Below, piece after piece: positions 8,718 to 17,639 of a DNA stretch of 64,000 nt; the first letter of the stretch is position 1; every line of letters starts with the position of its first letter. The DNA is from Bacteroidaceae bacterium (GTDB lineage: Bacteria; Bacteroidota; Bacteroidia; Bacteroidales; Bacteroidaceae), in NCBI GenBank assembly GCA_017461605.1, contig JAFTXN010000005.1, forward strand, positions 62,001-126,000. The letters are read 5' to 3'. Below the pieces are notes generated by a model, which made no database searches, was not told the DNA's origin, and was given only the letters and a program-made list of their open reading frames with translations. Made by a program: the position numbers and the translations under genes.

Positions 8718-9021
8718 GCCATGGCAGGCGCTTTTCGCAGCCATGCTTTCACCGCTATGAACTCTCAAGAAGAATTCGTCTGCTTACTGACACAGCATGC
8801 CGCACCCGCAGGCGGCTCGACGGCTCAGCCGAAACAGCTTCACCGGAAGGCCTCCGGCGAGTGGATTTCTGCGTTCCTGTTGCGCCGGCAGCGGCCGACG
8901 TGTTTTTCTTCTCCCGACTCCCTATTCTCTGTTCGGGAAGCTGCTTCTTGTCAGCACATGGCGTTCATCTTTCGTAACCATTCAAACGGCTCCGTGAGCC
9001 GCCCCCATAATTCAACAAACG
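8718..9021 (+). other. Long GC-rich structured leader, no convincing gene
   Basis: About 300 bases between a likely promoter and the methyltransferase ATG. It starts with a hairpin, CATGGC (8720-8725) / GCCATG (8740-8745) with inner GCG/CGC. Further on are CGGC-TCA-GCCG, CCGGA/TCCGG and CCCGA/TCGGG stems. A frame is open across it (to 9065) but gives a low-complexity product unlike any protein I know. I find no SRP, tmRNA or RNase P hallmarks. An RNA leader with regulatory folding, or a separate ncRNA, would explain it. Confidence 0.4.
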
Positions 9022-10701
9022 ATGCAAGAATTCGAACTCATTGCCAAGACTTTTCAAGGTCTTGAGGAAGTGTTGGCCCAAGAGCTGATTGAGCTTGGAG
9101 CCAACAATGTGCAGATAGGCCGACGCATGGTGTCGTTCTCCGGCAACAAGGAAATGATGTACCGCGCCAACTTCTGTTTGCGCACCGCCCTGCGCGTGTT
9201 GATGCCCATCAAGCATTTCCATGCTGCCGGTGCCGACGACGTTTACGAGGCTGTGAAGTCTGTCGACTGGAGTCGGTATATGGACGTTTCCACAACGTTC
9301 TCTGTCGATTCTGTGGTGTTCTCCACAGAATTCAGACACTCCAAATTCGTTGCCTACAAGGTGAAGGACGCCATTGCCGACTACTTCCGCGAAACTGTCG
9401 GAAGCCGCCCCAACATCAGCCTAACCAATCCCGACATTCGGGTTCACATCCACATAGCCGAGACCGAATGCACGCTCTCGCTCGACTCGTCGGGCGAAAG
9501 TCTACACTTGCGCGGCTATCGTCAGAGCACGGTCGAGGCGCCCATCAGTGAGGTACTCGCGGCCGGCCTCATCAAGCTCACGGGTTGGAAGTGCGACACC
9601 GATTTCATCGACCCCTTCTGCGGTTCCGGCACCTTCCTGATCGAAGCCGCCCTCATGGCCCGAGGCATTTATCCCGGCATCTTCCGAAAGGAGTTCGGCT
9701 TTGAGAAATGGAAGGACTTCGACCCCGAACTGCTGCAGTCCATCTTCGACGACGACAGCAGCGAGCGCGAATTTCCCCACCGCATCTATGGATACGACCT
9801 CAACCGTCGCACCGTTGAGATAGCCCTTGAGAATGCTCGCCATGCCGGCGTGGCCGACATCATTGAGGTGCAGCAACGCGACATCGCCGAGTTCCAACAG
9901 CCCGAAGCACCGGCCATTATCCTGACCAACCCGCCCTATGGCGAGCGTCTCACGCCCCCCGATATCCTCGGACTCTACAAGACCCTGGGCGAACGTCTCA
10001 AACACGCCTTCACCGGCGGCGAAGCTTGGGTGATATGCAGCAAAGAAGAATGCTTCGAGGCCGTAGGTCTGAAGCCCAGTATCAAAATTCCAATCTTCAA
10101 CGGCTCGCTCGACTGCGAGTTCCGGAAATATCAAATCTTCGACGGCAAGATGCAAACCTTCCGCGCCGAAGGTGGCGAAGTGAAGAGCGAAGAAGAGCGT
10201 CGCTTCATGGCGGACAGCCGTCGCTTCAAGCAGCACCGCGAGTTCAAGGAGCGTCGCCGCGAAGCCGAGGGCGAAGAAGAAATCATCATCCCCGATTACA
10301 TGCGTCGGCAGCACCGCGACTTCGAATGGTTGCGCCAAGACCTGCACCGCACGCCCGAAGAGCGCGAACAAGCCCGTCAGGAGCGTGCCGCACGTCGCGA
10401 AGAGCGCGAACGCTTCCGTGAAGAGCAAAGACGCTCGCGTGAGCCTCGCGAAGGTTTCCGCGAACGTCGTGAGGGCTTCCGCAGCGATCGTCCGCGCTTC
10501 CGCGATGACAAGCCCCGCTTCCGAGGTGATGAGGAGGGCGGTCGTGGTCGAGAGCATCGCAGCGGCGGGTTCAAGCCCGGCTTCAAGGGAGGCCCGCGTC
10601 GCGATGGCGATTTCCGTCAAGGACGTCCCACAGACCGCAGCGGCAGAGGCCCGCGTCGCGATGGAGGTTATAAACCCTTTAAAGGCAAAGACAAACAATG
10701 A
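9022..10701 (+). CDS. THUMP-domain class I SAM-dependent RNA methyltransferase
   Basis: 559 residues; relative of the N-terminal (m2G) half of RlmL, which methylates guanine N2 in 23S rRNA. A THUMP RNA-binding region occupies about 45-155. The Rossmann fold contains DPFCGSGTFLIEAAL (about 196) and the catalytic motif NPPYGERL (about 303). The last 150 residues are an extended Arg/Glu- and RGG-rich tail (for example RERFREEQRRSREPREGFR), probably a disordered RNA-binding extension not found in E. coli RlmL. Its stop overlaps the start of the peptidase gene (ATGA), so the two are translationally coupled. Confidence 0.9.
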   Translation: MQEFELIAKTFQGLEEVLAQELIELGANNVQIGRRMVSFSGNKEMMYRANFCLRTALRVLMPIKHFHAAGADDVYEAVKSVDWSRYMDVSTTFSVDSVVFSTEFRHSKFVAYKVKDAIADYFRETVGSRPNISLTNPDIRVHIHIAETECTLSLDSSGESLHLRGYRQSTVEAPISEVLAAGLIKLTGWKCDTDFIDPFCGSGTFLIEAALMARGIYPGIFRKEFGFEKWKDFDPELLQSIFDDDSSEREFPHRIYGYDLNRRTVEIALENARHAGVADIIEVQQRDIAEFQQPEAPAIILTNPPYGERLTPPDILGLYKTLGERLKHAFTGGEAWVICSKEECFEAVGLKPSIKIPIFNGSLDCEFRKYQIFDGKMQTFRAEGGEVKSEEERRFMADSRRFKQHREFKERRREAEGEEEIIIPDYMRRQHRDFEWLRQDLHRTPEEREQARQERAARREERERFREEQRRSREPREGFRERREGFRSDRPRFRDDKPRFRGDEEGGRGREHRSGGFKPGFKGGPRRDGDFRQGRPTDRSGRGPRRDGGYKPFKGKDKQ

Positions 10702-12869
10702 GAACCATGAAACAGATATGTATGTTCGCCGCAGCCCTCGTGCTGTCGCTTTCAGGAACGCTTATGGCGCAAACAAAAAAATCATTCACCCTCGATGACC
10801 TGATGTACTCGGGTTCCAACTTTTGGAACCTGCAACCCGAAAATATCCACAACGAATGGTGGGGCGACGTCCTCGTACAGCTGGATGCCGACGAGGTACG
10901 CACGCTTGCCGTCAAGGGAAAGGCAGTTGAGCGCAAGCCGATATTCAGTTTGGCCGATGCCAACACTGCAATCGAGGCTGCCGGTCTCAAGAAGGTGCAC
11001 AGCCTCTATTATGCTTCTTTCCCCTATGCCGACAAACCGCAGGTGCTGCTGAAGAATTCAACAAGCACCCTGCTCTACGATTGGCAGGAGAAGAAAGTGC
11101 TCTGGTCGCAACCCCGTGTGTCGGGAGCCATTGCCGAAGATTTCAGCATTGCTGCCCGTGCCACAGCCTACGTTCGCAATCACAATCTATACATCATGGA
11201 CGCTTCCGGCAAGGAGCACCAAATCTCCACAGACGGTTCGCGCGAATTGGTATACGGACAGAGCGTTCACCGCGACGAGTTTGGTATTCACAAAGGCACT
11301 TTCTGGAGTCCCAAAGGCACGCTGCTCGCTTTCTACCGCATGGACCAATCGATGGTAACCGACTTCCCGCTTGTCGACATCGACCACCGCGTTGCGCAGC
11401 TCGTACCTGAAAAATATCCCATGGCAGGTATGACCAGCCACAAGGTGTCTGTGGGAATCTACAACCCGTCCACAGGTTCGGTAACCTATCTCCAAACCGG
11501 CGACCCCACAGACAGATATTTCACCAACGTAGCTTGGTCGCCCGACGAGCGCACCGTGTATCTCATCGAGCTTCCCCGAAGTCAGGACAAGGCCGAGCTG
11601 GTGGCTTACGATGCTGCCACAGGTGCCCGCAAGCAGGTGCTCTACACCGAGACCAACAGTAAATATGTGCACCCCATGCACCCGATTATGTTCCTCCCGT
11701 GGGACGAAACGAAATTCCTTTATCGCAGTGAGCGCGACGGATACGACCATCTCTACCTCATGAGCGTGAACGGCGGAGAGCCGCGCCAGCTCACCAAGGG
11801 TGCTTGGATCGTGGTCGACGTGCTGGGCTTCAATGTGAAGACCAAGAGTGTGATTATCTCCAGCACCGAGTCGCTTCCCATCCGCAACAACCTGTATTCG
11901 GTCAACGTGTCTACGGGTAAGCGCACGCCGCTCGACGGTGGCACCGGTGTTCACACAGCCACGCTCTCGGCTTCGGGAGCTTTCGTCTGCGACCGTTGGA
12001 GTTCGCCCGACGTGATTCGGAAAATCGACGTGGTGAACACAGCCAAGGCCACTTCGGTCAATCTGCTCACGGCTGCCGACCCCTGGGCTGAATATGAGGT
12101 GCCCGAAATCTCAGGCGGCACGCTCAAGGCTGCCGACGGCACAACCGATCTTTATTATCGCATGGTGAAGCCCGTAGGCTTCGACCCGGCGAAGAAGTAT
12201 CCCACCGTGGTTTATGTGTACGGCGGTCCGGGTGTTCGCAACGTGGAGGAGACGCGCAACTATATGACGCGCGGATGGGAGATCTATATGGCGCAACGCG
12301 GCTACCTGATCTTCGTTCTCGACAACCGCGGTTCGAGCGGTCGGGGCTTCGAGTTCGAAAGTTGCACCTTCCGCCGCTTGGGCGAGGAAGAGATGAAGGA
12401 TCAGCTGAAAGGCGTGGAGTATCTCAAGAGCTTGCCCTACGTGGATGCCGACCGCATGGGTGTTCATGGATGGTCGTTCGGCGGATTTATGACTGCCAAC
12501 CTGATGTGTTCGTACCCCGATGTGTTCAAAGTGGGAGTGTCCGGCGGTCCCGTGATAGACTGGAAGTATTACGAGGTGATGTATGGCGAACGTTACATGG
12601 ACACTCCGCAGGAAAATCCGGAGGGTTACGAAGCCACCAGCCTGCTTAACAAAGCGCGTAACCTCAAGGGCCGTCTTCAGGTCATCGTCGGATACAACGA
12701 CCCCGTCTGTGTGCTGCAACACAGCATGGCTTTCCTGCAAGCCTGCGAGGATGCCGGAACGCAGCCCGACTACTTTGTATATCCCGGTGAGGGACACAAC
12801 ATGATGGGCAAGGACATGATACACCTGCACGAGCGTATCACGCGCTACTTCGACGATTTCTTGAAATAA
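10698..12869 (+). CDS. Dipeptidyl peptidase IV family serine protease (S9)
   Basis: 723 residues, the normal DPP IV length. A signal peptide (ICMFAAALVLSLSGTLMAQ) sends it to the periplasm or surface, where it releases N-terminal X-Pro dipeptides. An eight-bladed propeller domain spans about 40-470 (with YRMDQSMVTDFPLVDI and WIVVDVLGFN), and the alpha/beta hydrolase domain follows. The triad is visible: Ser in GWSFGG (about 593), Asp in VGYNDPV (about 668) and His in GEGHNM (about 700). A second ATG nine bases downstream (10707) is an equally plausible start. Probably co-transcribed with the upstream methyltransferase and the downstream RidA gene (21-bp gap). Confidence 0.93.
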   Translation: MRTMKQICMFAAALVLSLSGTLMAQTKKSFTLDDLMYSGSNFWNLQPENIHNEWWGDVLVQLDADEVRTLAVKGKAVERKPIFSLADANTAIEAAGLKKVHSLYYASFPYADKPQVLLKNSTSTLLYDWQEKKVLWSQPRVSGAIAEDFSIAARATAYVRNHNLYIMDASGKEHQISTDGSRELVYGQSVHRDEFGIHKGTFWSPKGTLLAFYRMDQSMVTDFPLVDIDHRVAQLVPEKYPMAGMTSHKVSVGIYNPSTGSVTYLQTGDPTDRYFTNVAWSPDERTVYLIELPRSQDKAELVAYDAATGARKQVLYTETNSKYVHPMHPIMFLPWDETKFLYRSERDGYDHLYLMSVNGGEPRQLTKGAWIVVDVLGFNVKTKSVIISSTESLPIRNNLYSVNVSTGKRTPLDGGTGVHTATLSASGAFVCDRWSSPDVIRKIDVVNTAKATSVNLLTAADPWAEYEVPEISGGTLKAADGTTDLYYRMVKPVGFDPAKKYPTVVYVYGGPGVRNVEETRNYMTRGWEIYMAQRGYLIFVLDNRGSSGRGFEFESCTFRRLGEEEMKDQLKGVEYLKSLPYVDADRMGVHGWSFGGFMTANLMCSYPDVFKVGVSGGPVIDWKYYEVMYGERYMDTPQENPEGYEATSLLNKARNLKGRLQVIVGYNDPVCVLQHSMAFLQACEDAGTQPDYFVYPGEGHNMMGKDMIHLHERITRYFDDFLK

Positions 12870-12890
12870 ACCAACCCAATACGTAAGAAT

Positions 12891-13268
12891 ATGAAACAAG
12901 CTATTGCAACTCAGCAAGCACCTGCTGCCATCGGCCCTTACAGCCAGGCCATCGAAGCCGGCGGAATGGTGTTTGTGTCGGGCCAGCTGCCCATCGACCC
13001 TGCTACGGGCGAATTTGCCGAAGGTGGTGTGAAGGAACTCACACGCCAGTCGCTCAACAACGTGAAGCACATCCTCGAAGCCGCCGGGCTTTCGATGGAC
13101 AATGTGGTGAAGACGGGCGTTTTCCTGGCCGACATGGCCGATTTTGCAGAGATGAACGAGGCGTATGCCGAGTTCTTCCGTGCACCTTTCCCCGCCCGTG
13201 CCGCTGTTGCGGTCAAGGCGTTGCCGAAAGGCGCTCGCGTGGAGATCGAGGCCATTGCCGTGAAATAA
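12891..13268 (+). CDS. RidA family reactive intermediate deaminase
   Basis: 125 residues, the full family length. RidA hydrolyses reactive enamine/imine intermediates released by PLP enzymes such as threonine dehydratase. Signature segments include PAAIGPYSQAIEAGGMVFVS near the N-terminus, GQLPIDPATGEF, the conserved Arg in the C-terminal FPARAAVAVKALPKGARVEI and the closing Glu (EIEAIAVK). It sits 21 bp after the peptidase gene and is closed by a hairpin terminator, so it is likely the last gene of that operon. Confidence 0.95.
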   Translation: MKQAIATQQAPAAIGPYSQAIEAGGMVFVSGQLPIDPATGEFAEGGVKELTRQSLNNVKHILEAAGLSMDNVVKTGVFLADMADFAEMNEAYAEFFRAPFPARAAVAVKALPKGARVEIEAIAVK

Positions 13269-13286
13269 TTTGACTGACCCATGCAT

Positions 13287-13352
13287 CGAAGCGGAGAATC
13301 GGTGGAGAAGCCTGCGTAAGGTTTTCCCGTTTCTCCGCTTCGTGTTTTCTTA
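13287..13352 (+). terminator. Terminator hairpin after the RidA gene
   Basis: CGAAGCGGAGAA (13287-13298) pairs perfectly with TTCTCCGCTTCG (13331-13342), followed by tgttttctt. The 32-nt interior may fold further. Confidence 0.75.
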
Positions 13353-13369
13353 TTTTAAATCAGGACAAA

Positions 13370-13906
13370 ATGAAACGAATAGGCGTTTTCCTTTCTTCCA
13401 AGACGGACATCCCGGCAGCCTATGCTGCTGCGGCCGAGACGGTCGGTGCTTGGATAGGTCGCACGGGGCGTACGCTGGTGTATGGCGGTGCTCGCAAGGG
13501 ACAGATGGAGGTGTTGGCACAAGCCGTGAAGCGAGAGGGAGGTCGTGTCATCGGGGTGGTACCGCAGGTGCTGCTGGACCGGAATTTGGTGAGCGACTGC
13601 GTGGATGTGGCCTTCCATTGTGCCGATCTCAGCGACCGCAAGGCCATCATGATGCGTGAGAGCGAGGTGTTCGTCATCCTGCCCGGAGGCATCGGGACGC
13701 TCGACGAACTATTCACCGTGTTGGCTGTCAACACCCTCTATGCCGAGCGGCGACGTGTGGTGCTCTTCAATGCCGGCGGTTGTTGGGAGGAGCTTCTTCG
13801 TCTGCTCGACGGCCTTCATGCTGCCGGTCTGTCCGAACTTCCGGCCTCGGAAATGGTGGACGTGGTGGCCGATGTTGCCGCTCTGGAGTGTCTGTTGACT
13901 CGTTGA
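13370..13906 (+). CDS. LOG family protein (TIGR00730), nucleotide 5'-monophosphate phosphoribohydrolase-like
   Basis: 178 residues. The diagnostic PGGIGTLDE motif starts at about residue 105 and the Arg/Lys-rich YGGARKGQM element lies near the N-terminus, followed by a Rossmann-like fold. Family members cleave the N-glycosidic bond of (cytokinin) nucleoside monophosphates; in bacteria without cytokinins they are thought to act on AMP or damaged nucleotides. It follows the RidA terminator closely and has no obvious promoter box. It faces the minus-strand DUF3109 gene across repeat copy C. Confidence 0.9.
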   Translation: MKRIGVFLSSKTDIPAAYAAAAETVGAWIGRTGRTLVYGGARKGQMEVLAQAVKREGGRVIGVVPQVLLDRNLVSDCVDVAFHCADLSDRKAIMMRESEVFVILPGGIGTLDELFTVLAVNTLYAERRRVVLFNAGGCWEELLRLLDGLHAAGLSELPASEMVDVVADVAALECLLTR

Positions 13907-13941
13907 GGCGGTAGGGTCGTTTCTGTGCACGCATTGCCGGA

Positions 13942-14044
13942 AAATCTGCAAGGCGTTTAGAAAATTCTGCAGTGCTTGTAGAATTTTCTAAACGCCTTGT
14001 AAATTTTTGGCGGCCGTGCCACCGTTTTTCTATCAAAGTGTCAG
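13942..14044 (+). repeat. 21-bp-phased modular repeat, copy C (symmetric, with tail)
   Basis: CTGCAAGGCGTTTAG (13946), CTGCAGTGCTTGTAG (13967) and CTAAACGCCTTGTAA (13988), 21 bp apart. The outer modules are inverted copies, so the element can form a long hairpin. The tail CTATCAAAGTGTCAG is at 14030-14044 and a second tail CTGTCAAAGTGTCAG at 14115-14129, seven bases from the DUF3109 stop. It sits between convergent genes. Confidence 0.9.
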
Positions 14045-14135
14045 CAAGGCGAGCGGAGGATGGAGCGAAACTGGTTTCGGCTTTTCCTCTCGAGCCGACG
14101 CGACACTTGGATTTCTGTCAAAGTGTCAGCCGATT

Positions 14136-14780
14136 TCAGCCTTCATCCGCAAGAATTTGCTCCGCGAGCACTTCCAGTTCGGCATACCACTCTGCGCCGA
14201 AGCGTCGCGTGAGCGGTTCGCGCAGAAACTTGTAGACGGGCAGCCGCAGCTCGTTGCCCTTCCGCACTGCGGCGTGGCATACGCTCCATCGATGATAGTT
14301 GAGGGCACTGAGGCCGTTGCTGAGCCGGCGCTCGCGGATGGGATAGAGCGCGCAGGATATGGGTTTGCACCAGTCGGTTCGGCCCTCGCGAAAAGCCTTC
14401 TCGGTGGCACAATGGCAGCACCCTGTGTTTTTGTCGTAGCACGTGAAGACACAGTCGCGCCCATCGACGATGCTCGTCACCAGGTCGCCGTCGCTGTCCG
14501 AATAGGCCACGCCCTGCTGCGCAATCACTGCGCGTGCTTTGTCGCTGAGGTCGGCTTTGACGGCAGGCAGCACATCCTCAAGATGCAGCACTTCTTCGGG
14601 TTGCAGGGGCGCACCGCTGTCGCCCTCCACGCAACAGATGCCACCGCACGCCTCAAGGTCGCAACAGAAACACTCGGTGAGGATATCGGGCGAAAGCAAT
14701 ACGTCGCCCACTTGCAGGATGGGCAGAAACCGCCCTTTGGAGCTGCTCTTGGCAGCAGGGTTATGCGAATTCGGAGTCAT
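14136..14780 (-). CDS. DUF3109 family cysteine-rich protein
   Basis: 214 residues. The N-terminal half carries clustered cysteines (CFCCDLEACGGICC, then CVFTCYDKNTGCCHC, then CKPISCALYPIR), a pattern resembling the Fe-S or zinc CxxxC clusters of the YkgJ/DUF3109 group. The biochemical role is unknown. It lies 33 bp after the uracil-DNA glycosylase gene in the same direction, so the two probably form one transcript. Confidence 0.85.
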   Translation of the reverse strand: MTPNSHNPAAKSSSKGRFLPILQVGDVLLSPDILTECFCCDLEACGGICCVEGDSGAPLQPEEVLHLEDVLPAVKADLSDKARAVIAQQGVAYSDSDGDLVTSIVDGRDCVFTCYDKNTGCCHCATEKAFREGRTDWCKPISCALYPIRERRLSNGLSALNYHRWSVCHAAVRKGNELRLPVYKFLREPLTRRFGAEWYAELEVLAEQILADEG

Positions 14781-14813
14781 GGTCTGAAGTTTTTTTGAAA
14801 AGGTGAGAACTGA

Positions 14814-15476
14814 TTACCAGAGCACCGGCTCTTGTCCGTGTTGCATCAGATAATCGTTGGCACGGCTGAAATGATGATTGCCAAAGAAGCCGCGATAAGC
14901 CGAGAGCGGTGAGGGATGTGCCGAAGTGAGTACCAAGTGTTTGGAGCGGTCGATCACGACCCCTTTGCGCTGTGCGTAACTTCCCCAAAGGATGAACACC
15001 AAGTGCTCGCGCTCGGCCGAGAGTCGGGCAATGCAGGCGTCGGTGAACTGCTCCCAACCCTTGCCCTGGTGCGAGCCGGCGCGATGCGCACCGACGGTGA
15101 GCGTGGCGTTGAGCAGCAACACCCCTTGTTCCGCCCAGCGGCGCAGGCTTCCGCTTTGGGGAGCCGGACGTCCGAGGTCGGCCTCGATCTCCTTGAAGAT
15201 GTTCTGGAGCGAAGGTGGGTGCGGCACTCCGTCGGCCACGGAGAAGCACAAGCCTTCTGCCTGACCCGGTTCGTGATACGGGTCCTGCCCGATGATGACC
15301 ACCTTCACGCGGTCGAAAGGACAGAGGTCGAAGGCTGCAAAAATCTGCGAGCCGGGCGGATAGCACGGACCGGCCTGGTAGGCTTCGCGCACAAAGCGGG
15401 TGAGTTCTGCAAAGTAGGGCGCAGCAAATTCAGCCGACAGTTGTGATTTCCAACTTGGGTCTATTCGTACGTTCAT
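14814..15476 (-). CDS. ung: Uracil-DNA glycosylase (family 1)
   Basis: 220 residues from the ATG at 15476, which follows an AAGGAAA ribosome-binding sequence; the frame is open further upstream but that part is not conserved. The enzyme excises uracil from DNA to start base-excision repair. The water-activating motif GQDPYH is at residues 63-68 (Asp65), and the minor-groove loop HPSPLSAYRGF starts at about 187. Length and both motifs agree with E. coli Ung. It leads a two-gene unit with DUF3109. Confidence 0.97.
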   Translation of the reverse strand: MNVRIDPSWKSQLSAEFAAPYFAELTRFVREAYQAGPCYPPGSQIFAAFDLCPFDRVKVVIIGQDPYHEPGQAEGLCFSVADGVPHPPSLQNIFKEIEADLGRPAPQSGSLRRWAEQGVLLLNATLTVGAHRAGSHQGKGWEQFTDACIARLSAEREHLVFILWGSYAQRKGVVIDRSKHLVLTSAHPSPLSAYRGFFGNHHFSRANDYLMQHGQEPVLW

Positions 15477-15620
15477 TGCTTTCCTTGAAATGAAAAAATG
15501 GGGAGGCCGTCCGTCTGACGGCGCAGCCAAAATTACAGCAAAGCCACAGGTTGGCAAAGCCTGCGGCCTGCTTTTGTGTCGCAAAGGGCCTGAAAATGTG
15601 TAAATGCGGTGCGTGTCTGC

Positions 15621-15650
15621 TTGCCATGTGCCACGAAATGTTTACTTTTG
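15621..15650 (+). promoter_or_regulatory. Promoter of the hemolysin III gene
   Basis: TTG at 15621-15623, 19 bp spacer, TACTTTTG at 15643-15650, about 50 bp before the ATG at 15699. Confidence 0.7.
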
Positions 15651-15698
15651 GCTTGTCGTAGCGCATAAGGCGCAGACAGCAATCAAAGTCAGACGGAA

Positions 15699-16334
15699 AT
15701 GGTCAAAATCAGGAAGCGCAGTCGCGAGGAGTTGCTCAACACGTTCACACACTTGGCAGGAGTGATTTTCACCCTGTCGGTGGCGTGGATCATCTTGGGC
15801 TTGGGTTATCGGGCCGGCTGGCAGCACGCTTTCGGCGTGACTTTCTTCACTTGCGGCATGCTGCTCATGTTTGCCTGCAGCACGCTCTACCACTGGTGGA
15901 TGCCGGGGCGCGGAAAGGGCGTGCTGCGCATCTTCGACCACAGCAGCATCTACGTGATGATAGCCGGCTCTTACACACCCGTGTGTATCGGTGTGGTGGG
16001 CGGCGCATTGGGATGGACGGTTTTCGGACTGCTGTGGGCAATGGTCATCGGCGGAGTTTTCTACAAGGTCTTTGCCATCGACAAATATCCGCGTCTGTCG
16101 CTCATCATTTATCTCTGCATGGGGTGGAGCGGTGTGCTCATTGCCGAACCCGTCTACTCGCGTATGGACACCGTGGCACTGCTTTGCATTTTGGCCGAAG
16201 GCCTTTTCTATACGGGCGGAACCTATTTCTTTGCACACGACCACCGTCCGTATTTTCACGCCATTTGGCACATATTTGTCTTGCTGGGGTCGGCAGCTCA
16301 TTGGGCCGCAGTGCTGTTTATCCTCCGTGCCTGA
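15699..16334 (+). CDS. Hemolysin III family (PAQR-like) seven-helix membrane protein
   Basis: 211 residues with seven hydrophobic helices. Conserved elements are the N-terminal NTFTHLAGVIFTL helix, CSTLYHWW after helix 3, FDHSSIYVMIAGSYTPV, and the C-terminal HAIWHIFVLLGSAAHWAAV with the paired histidines that bind a metal in the PAQR superfamily. Bacterial members (YqfA/HlyIII) are probably inner-membrane hydrolases affecting lipid composition; a true haemolytic role is doubtful. It appears to be a single-gene unit. Confidence 0.93.
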   Translation: MVKIRKRSREELLNTFTHLAGVIFTLSVAWIILGLGYRAGWQHAFGVTFFTCGMLLMFACSTLYHWWMPGRGKGVLRIFDHSSIYVMIAGSYTPVCIGVVGGALGWTVFGLLWAMVIGGVFYKVFAIDKYPRLSLIIYLCMGWSGVLIAEPVYSRMDTVALLCILAEGLFYTGGTYFFAHDHRPYFHAIWHIFVLLGSAAHWAAVLFILRA

Positions 16335-16617
16335 AGCCGCAGTTTCTTGCGGTGTGCAGGGTGCCCCGTGCCGCCCTCGTTTCTGTGAGTGCCTATATAA
16401 TATATTTATTGTGTATCTGCGATTTTTCGGTGTGCTTTGCCGAAAAACGGAAGTGCATCCCCATTTTTTTGCAAAAAAAGTAGCGGTGTGTTGTAACATT
16501 TCGGGAGTCTGAAGTGTTAGTATAAGCAGAGGGGCAAACCATTTACGACATTTCGAAGTGCCTGCACCACGTCGTGAAGTCGATGCGCGAACCCCTCCAC
16601 ACCATCTACTAAAACGC
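16335..16617. other. Intergenic region with possible ECF-type promoter
   Basis: No gene seen in these 283 bases. A GCCGCA/TGCGGT hairpin follows the hemolysin III stop, and a TGTAACATTT element (16492-16501) with GTTAGTATAAG (about 16515-16525) lies 95 bp before the sigma-factor ATG. The AAC-type -35 and its spacing suggest an ECF-dependent, perhaps autoregulated, promoter. No TAnnTTTG box occurs in the right place. Confidence 0.35.
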
Positions 16618-17106
16618 ATGACGCAACAAGAGTTTCAAGAGAAGTATCTGCCACTGGCAAGGGGGCTGTTCCGAACAGCCGCCGCCCTCATGGGCAATGT
16701 GCAGGATGCCGAGGATGCGGTGCAGGAAACCTATCTGAAACTTTGGCGAGAGGCTTCCCGGTTGGCAGCCATGGAGCAGCCGGAAGCCTACTTCGCAACC
16801 GTGTTGCGCCACGTCTGCATCAACTTGTTGCGCTCGCGGCGCAGCGAATTGCAGGTGGAGTGTGTAGCCGACCACGTGCCCGATAGTAACGTGGGGACGG
16901 CCGAGCGATTTGACAACCGCGAGCACCTGTCTCTGCTCCTGCGGAGGCTGTCGCCGCGCGACCGCCGCATCGTGACACTCAGGCACGTGGCAGGACGCTC
17001 CACGGCAGAGATAGCCGTGCTGACAGGAGAGACGGAAACCAACGTCCGTGTGGTGCTCTCGCGGACACGACGGAAACTGAAAGAAGAACATCTCAAGAAT
17101 TTATGA
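16618..17106 (+). CDS. ECF RNA polymerase sigma factor
   Basis: 162 residues from the ATG at 16618. The frame can be read from a GTG at 16558, but the extra residues are not conserved. Region 2 contains GNVQDAEDAVQETYLKLWR (about 30-48), the -10 recognition helix; region 4 contains LSPRDRRIVTLRHVAGRSTA and a helix-turn-helix (about 110-150). It directs polymerase to a small regulon, probably including its own operon. The TGA overlaps the next gene's ATG, the arrangement expected for a sigma/anti-sigma pair. Confidence 0.93.
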   Translation: MTQQEFQEKYLPLARGLFRTAAALMGNVQDAEDAVQETYLKLWREASRLAAMEQPEAYFATVLRHVCINLLRSRRSELQVECVADHVPDSNVGTAERFDNREHLSLLLRRLSPRDRRIVTLRHVAGRSTAEIAVLTGETETNVRVVLSRTRRKLKEEHLKNL

Positions 17107-17585
17107 ATATGACATACGAAGAAGCCATCCGCTTGCGCGAAAAGTTCTATGCCGGTGCCACCACTCCCGACGAGGAGCAGGAATGGCTGCAATGGCTCTG
17201 CGCTGATGCCTCCGGCGAGGAGTGGGCTGCCGATCGCGAGGTGATACTTGCGCTGACCGTTCCGGCTGATGTTGAAGCACCGGCCGGACTTGAAAACCGC
17301 ATTGCCGCACGCCTTCAAGCCGATGCCGAGCACCCGCAACGCTCTTCGGTGGTTCGTCGCCCCTTGTGGAGACGCTTCACTGCGGTTTCGGGCATTGCTG
17401 CGTGCTTTGGAGCTTTGGCTCTCGGTGCTTATCTGTGGCAGGCCGGTGCTCCCACGGTCTACGAAGACACTTGCCGAAATTCCTATGAGGCCGCTGTCGA
17501 AACCGAAAACACTCTTCTGTTTCTCTCAGAGCAACTTTGCTACAGTCTGGAAACATCTGACGAACTCGGGATGCCCGAGCCGTAA
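17103..17585 (+). CDS. Putative anti-sigma factor (single-pass membrane protein)
   Basis: 160 residues. The N-terminal part (MNMTYEEAIRLREKFYAGAT) looks like a small helical sigma-binding domain; one membrane helix lies at about 85-110 (FTAVSGIAACFGALALGAYLW), leaving a short periplasmic tail. Assignment rests on the 4-bp overlap with the sigma gene and on topology; there is no strong sequence signature such as the zinc-binding HxxxCxxC motif. It would hold the sigma factor at the membrane until an envelope signal arrives. Confidence 0.7.
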   Translation: MNMTYEEAIRLREKFYAGATTPDEEQEWLQWLCADASGEEWAADREVILALTVPADVEAPAGLENRIAARLQADAEHPQRSSVVRRPLWRRFTAVSGIAACFGALALGAYLWQAGAPTVYEDTCRNSYEAAVETENTLLFLSEQLCYSLETSDELGMPEP

Positions 17586-17639
17586 GGTGCACATCTATCT
17601 GCCGAATTTTCAAGATCCTCAAACAAAAACATCTTTCCC

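Noticed and set aside
8718-9021. The leader as RNase P RNA, tmRNA or SRP RNA
   Set aside because: It lacks the conserved GAGGAAAGUCC-type P4 sequence, a tmRNA acceptor and tag frame, and the SRP GGAA-loop motif with its asymmetric AGCAG bulge; CCGGAAGG occurs only inside an ordinary stem.
8553-9065. A 170-codon plus-strand open frame before the THUMP methyltransferase
   Set aside because: It starts inside repeat copy B, crosses the likely promoter, is composition-biased and overlaps the methyltransferase start in another frame. No family resemblance.
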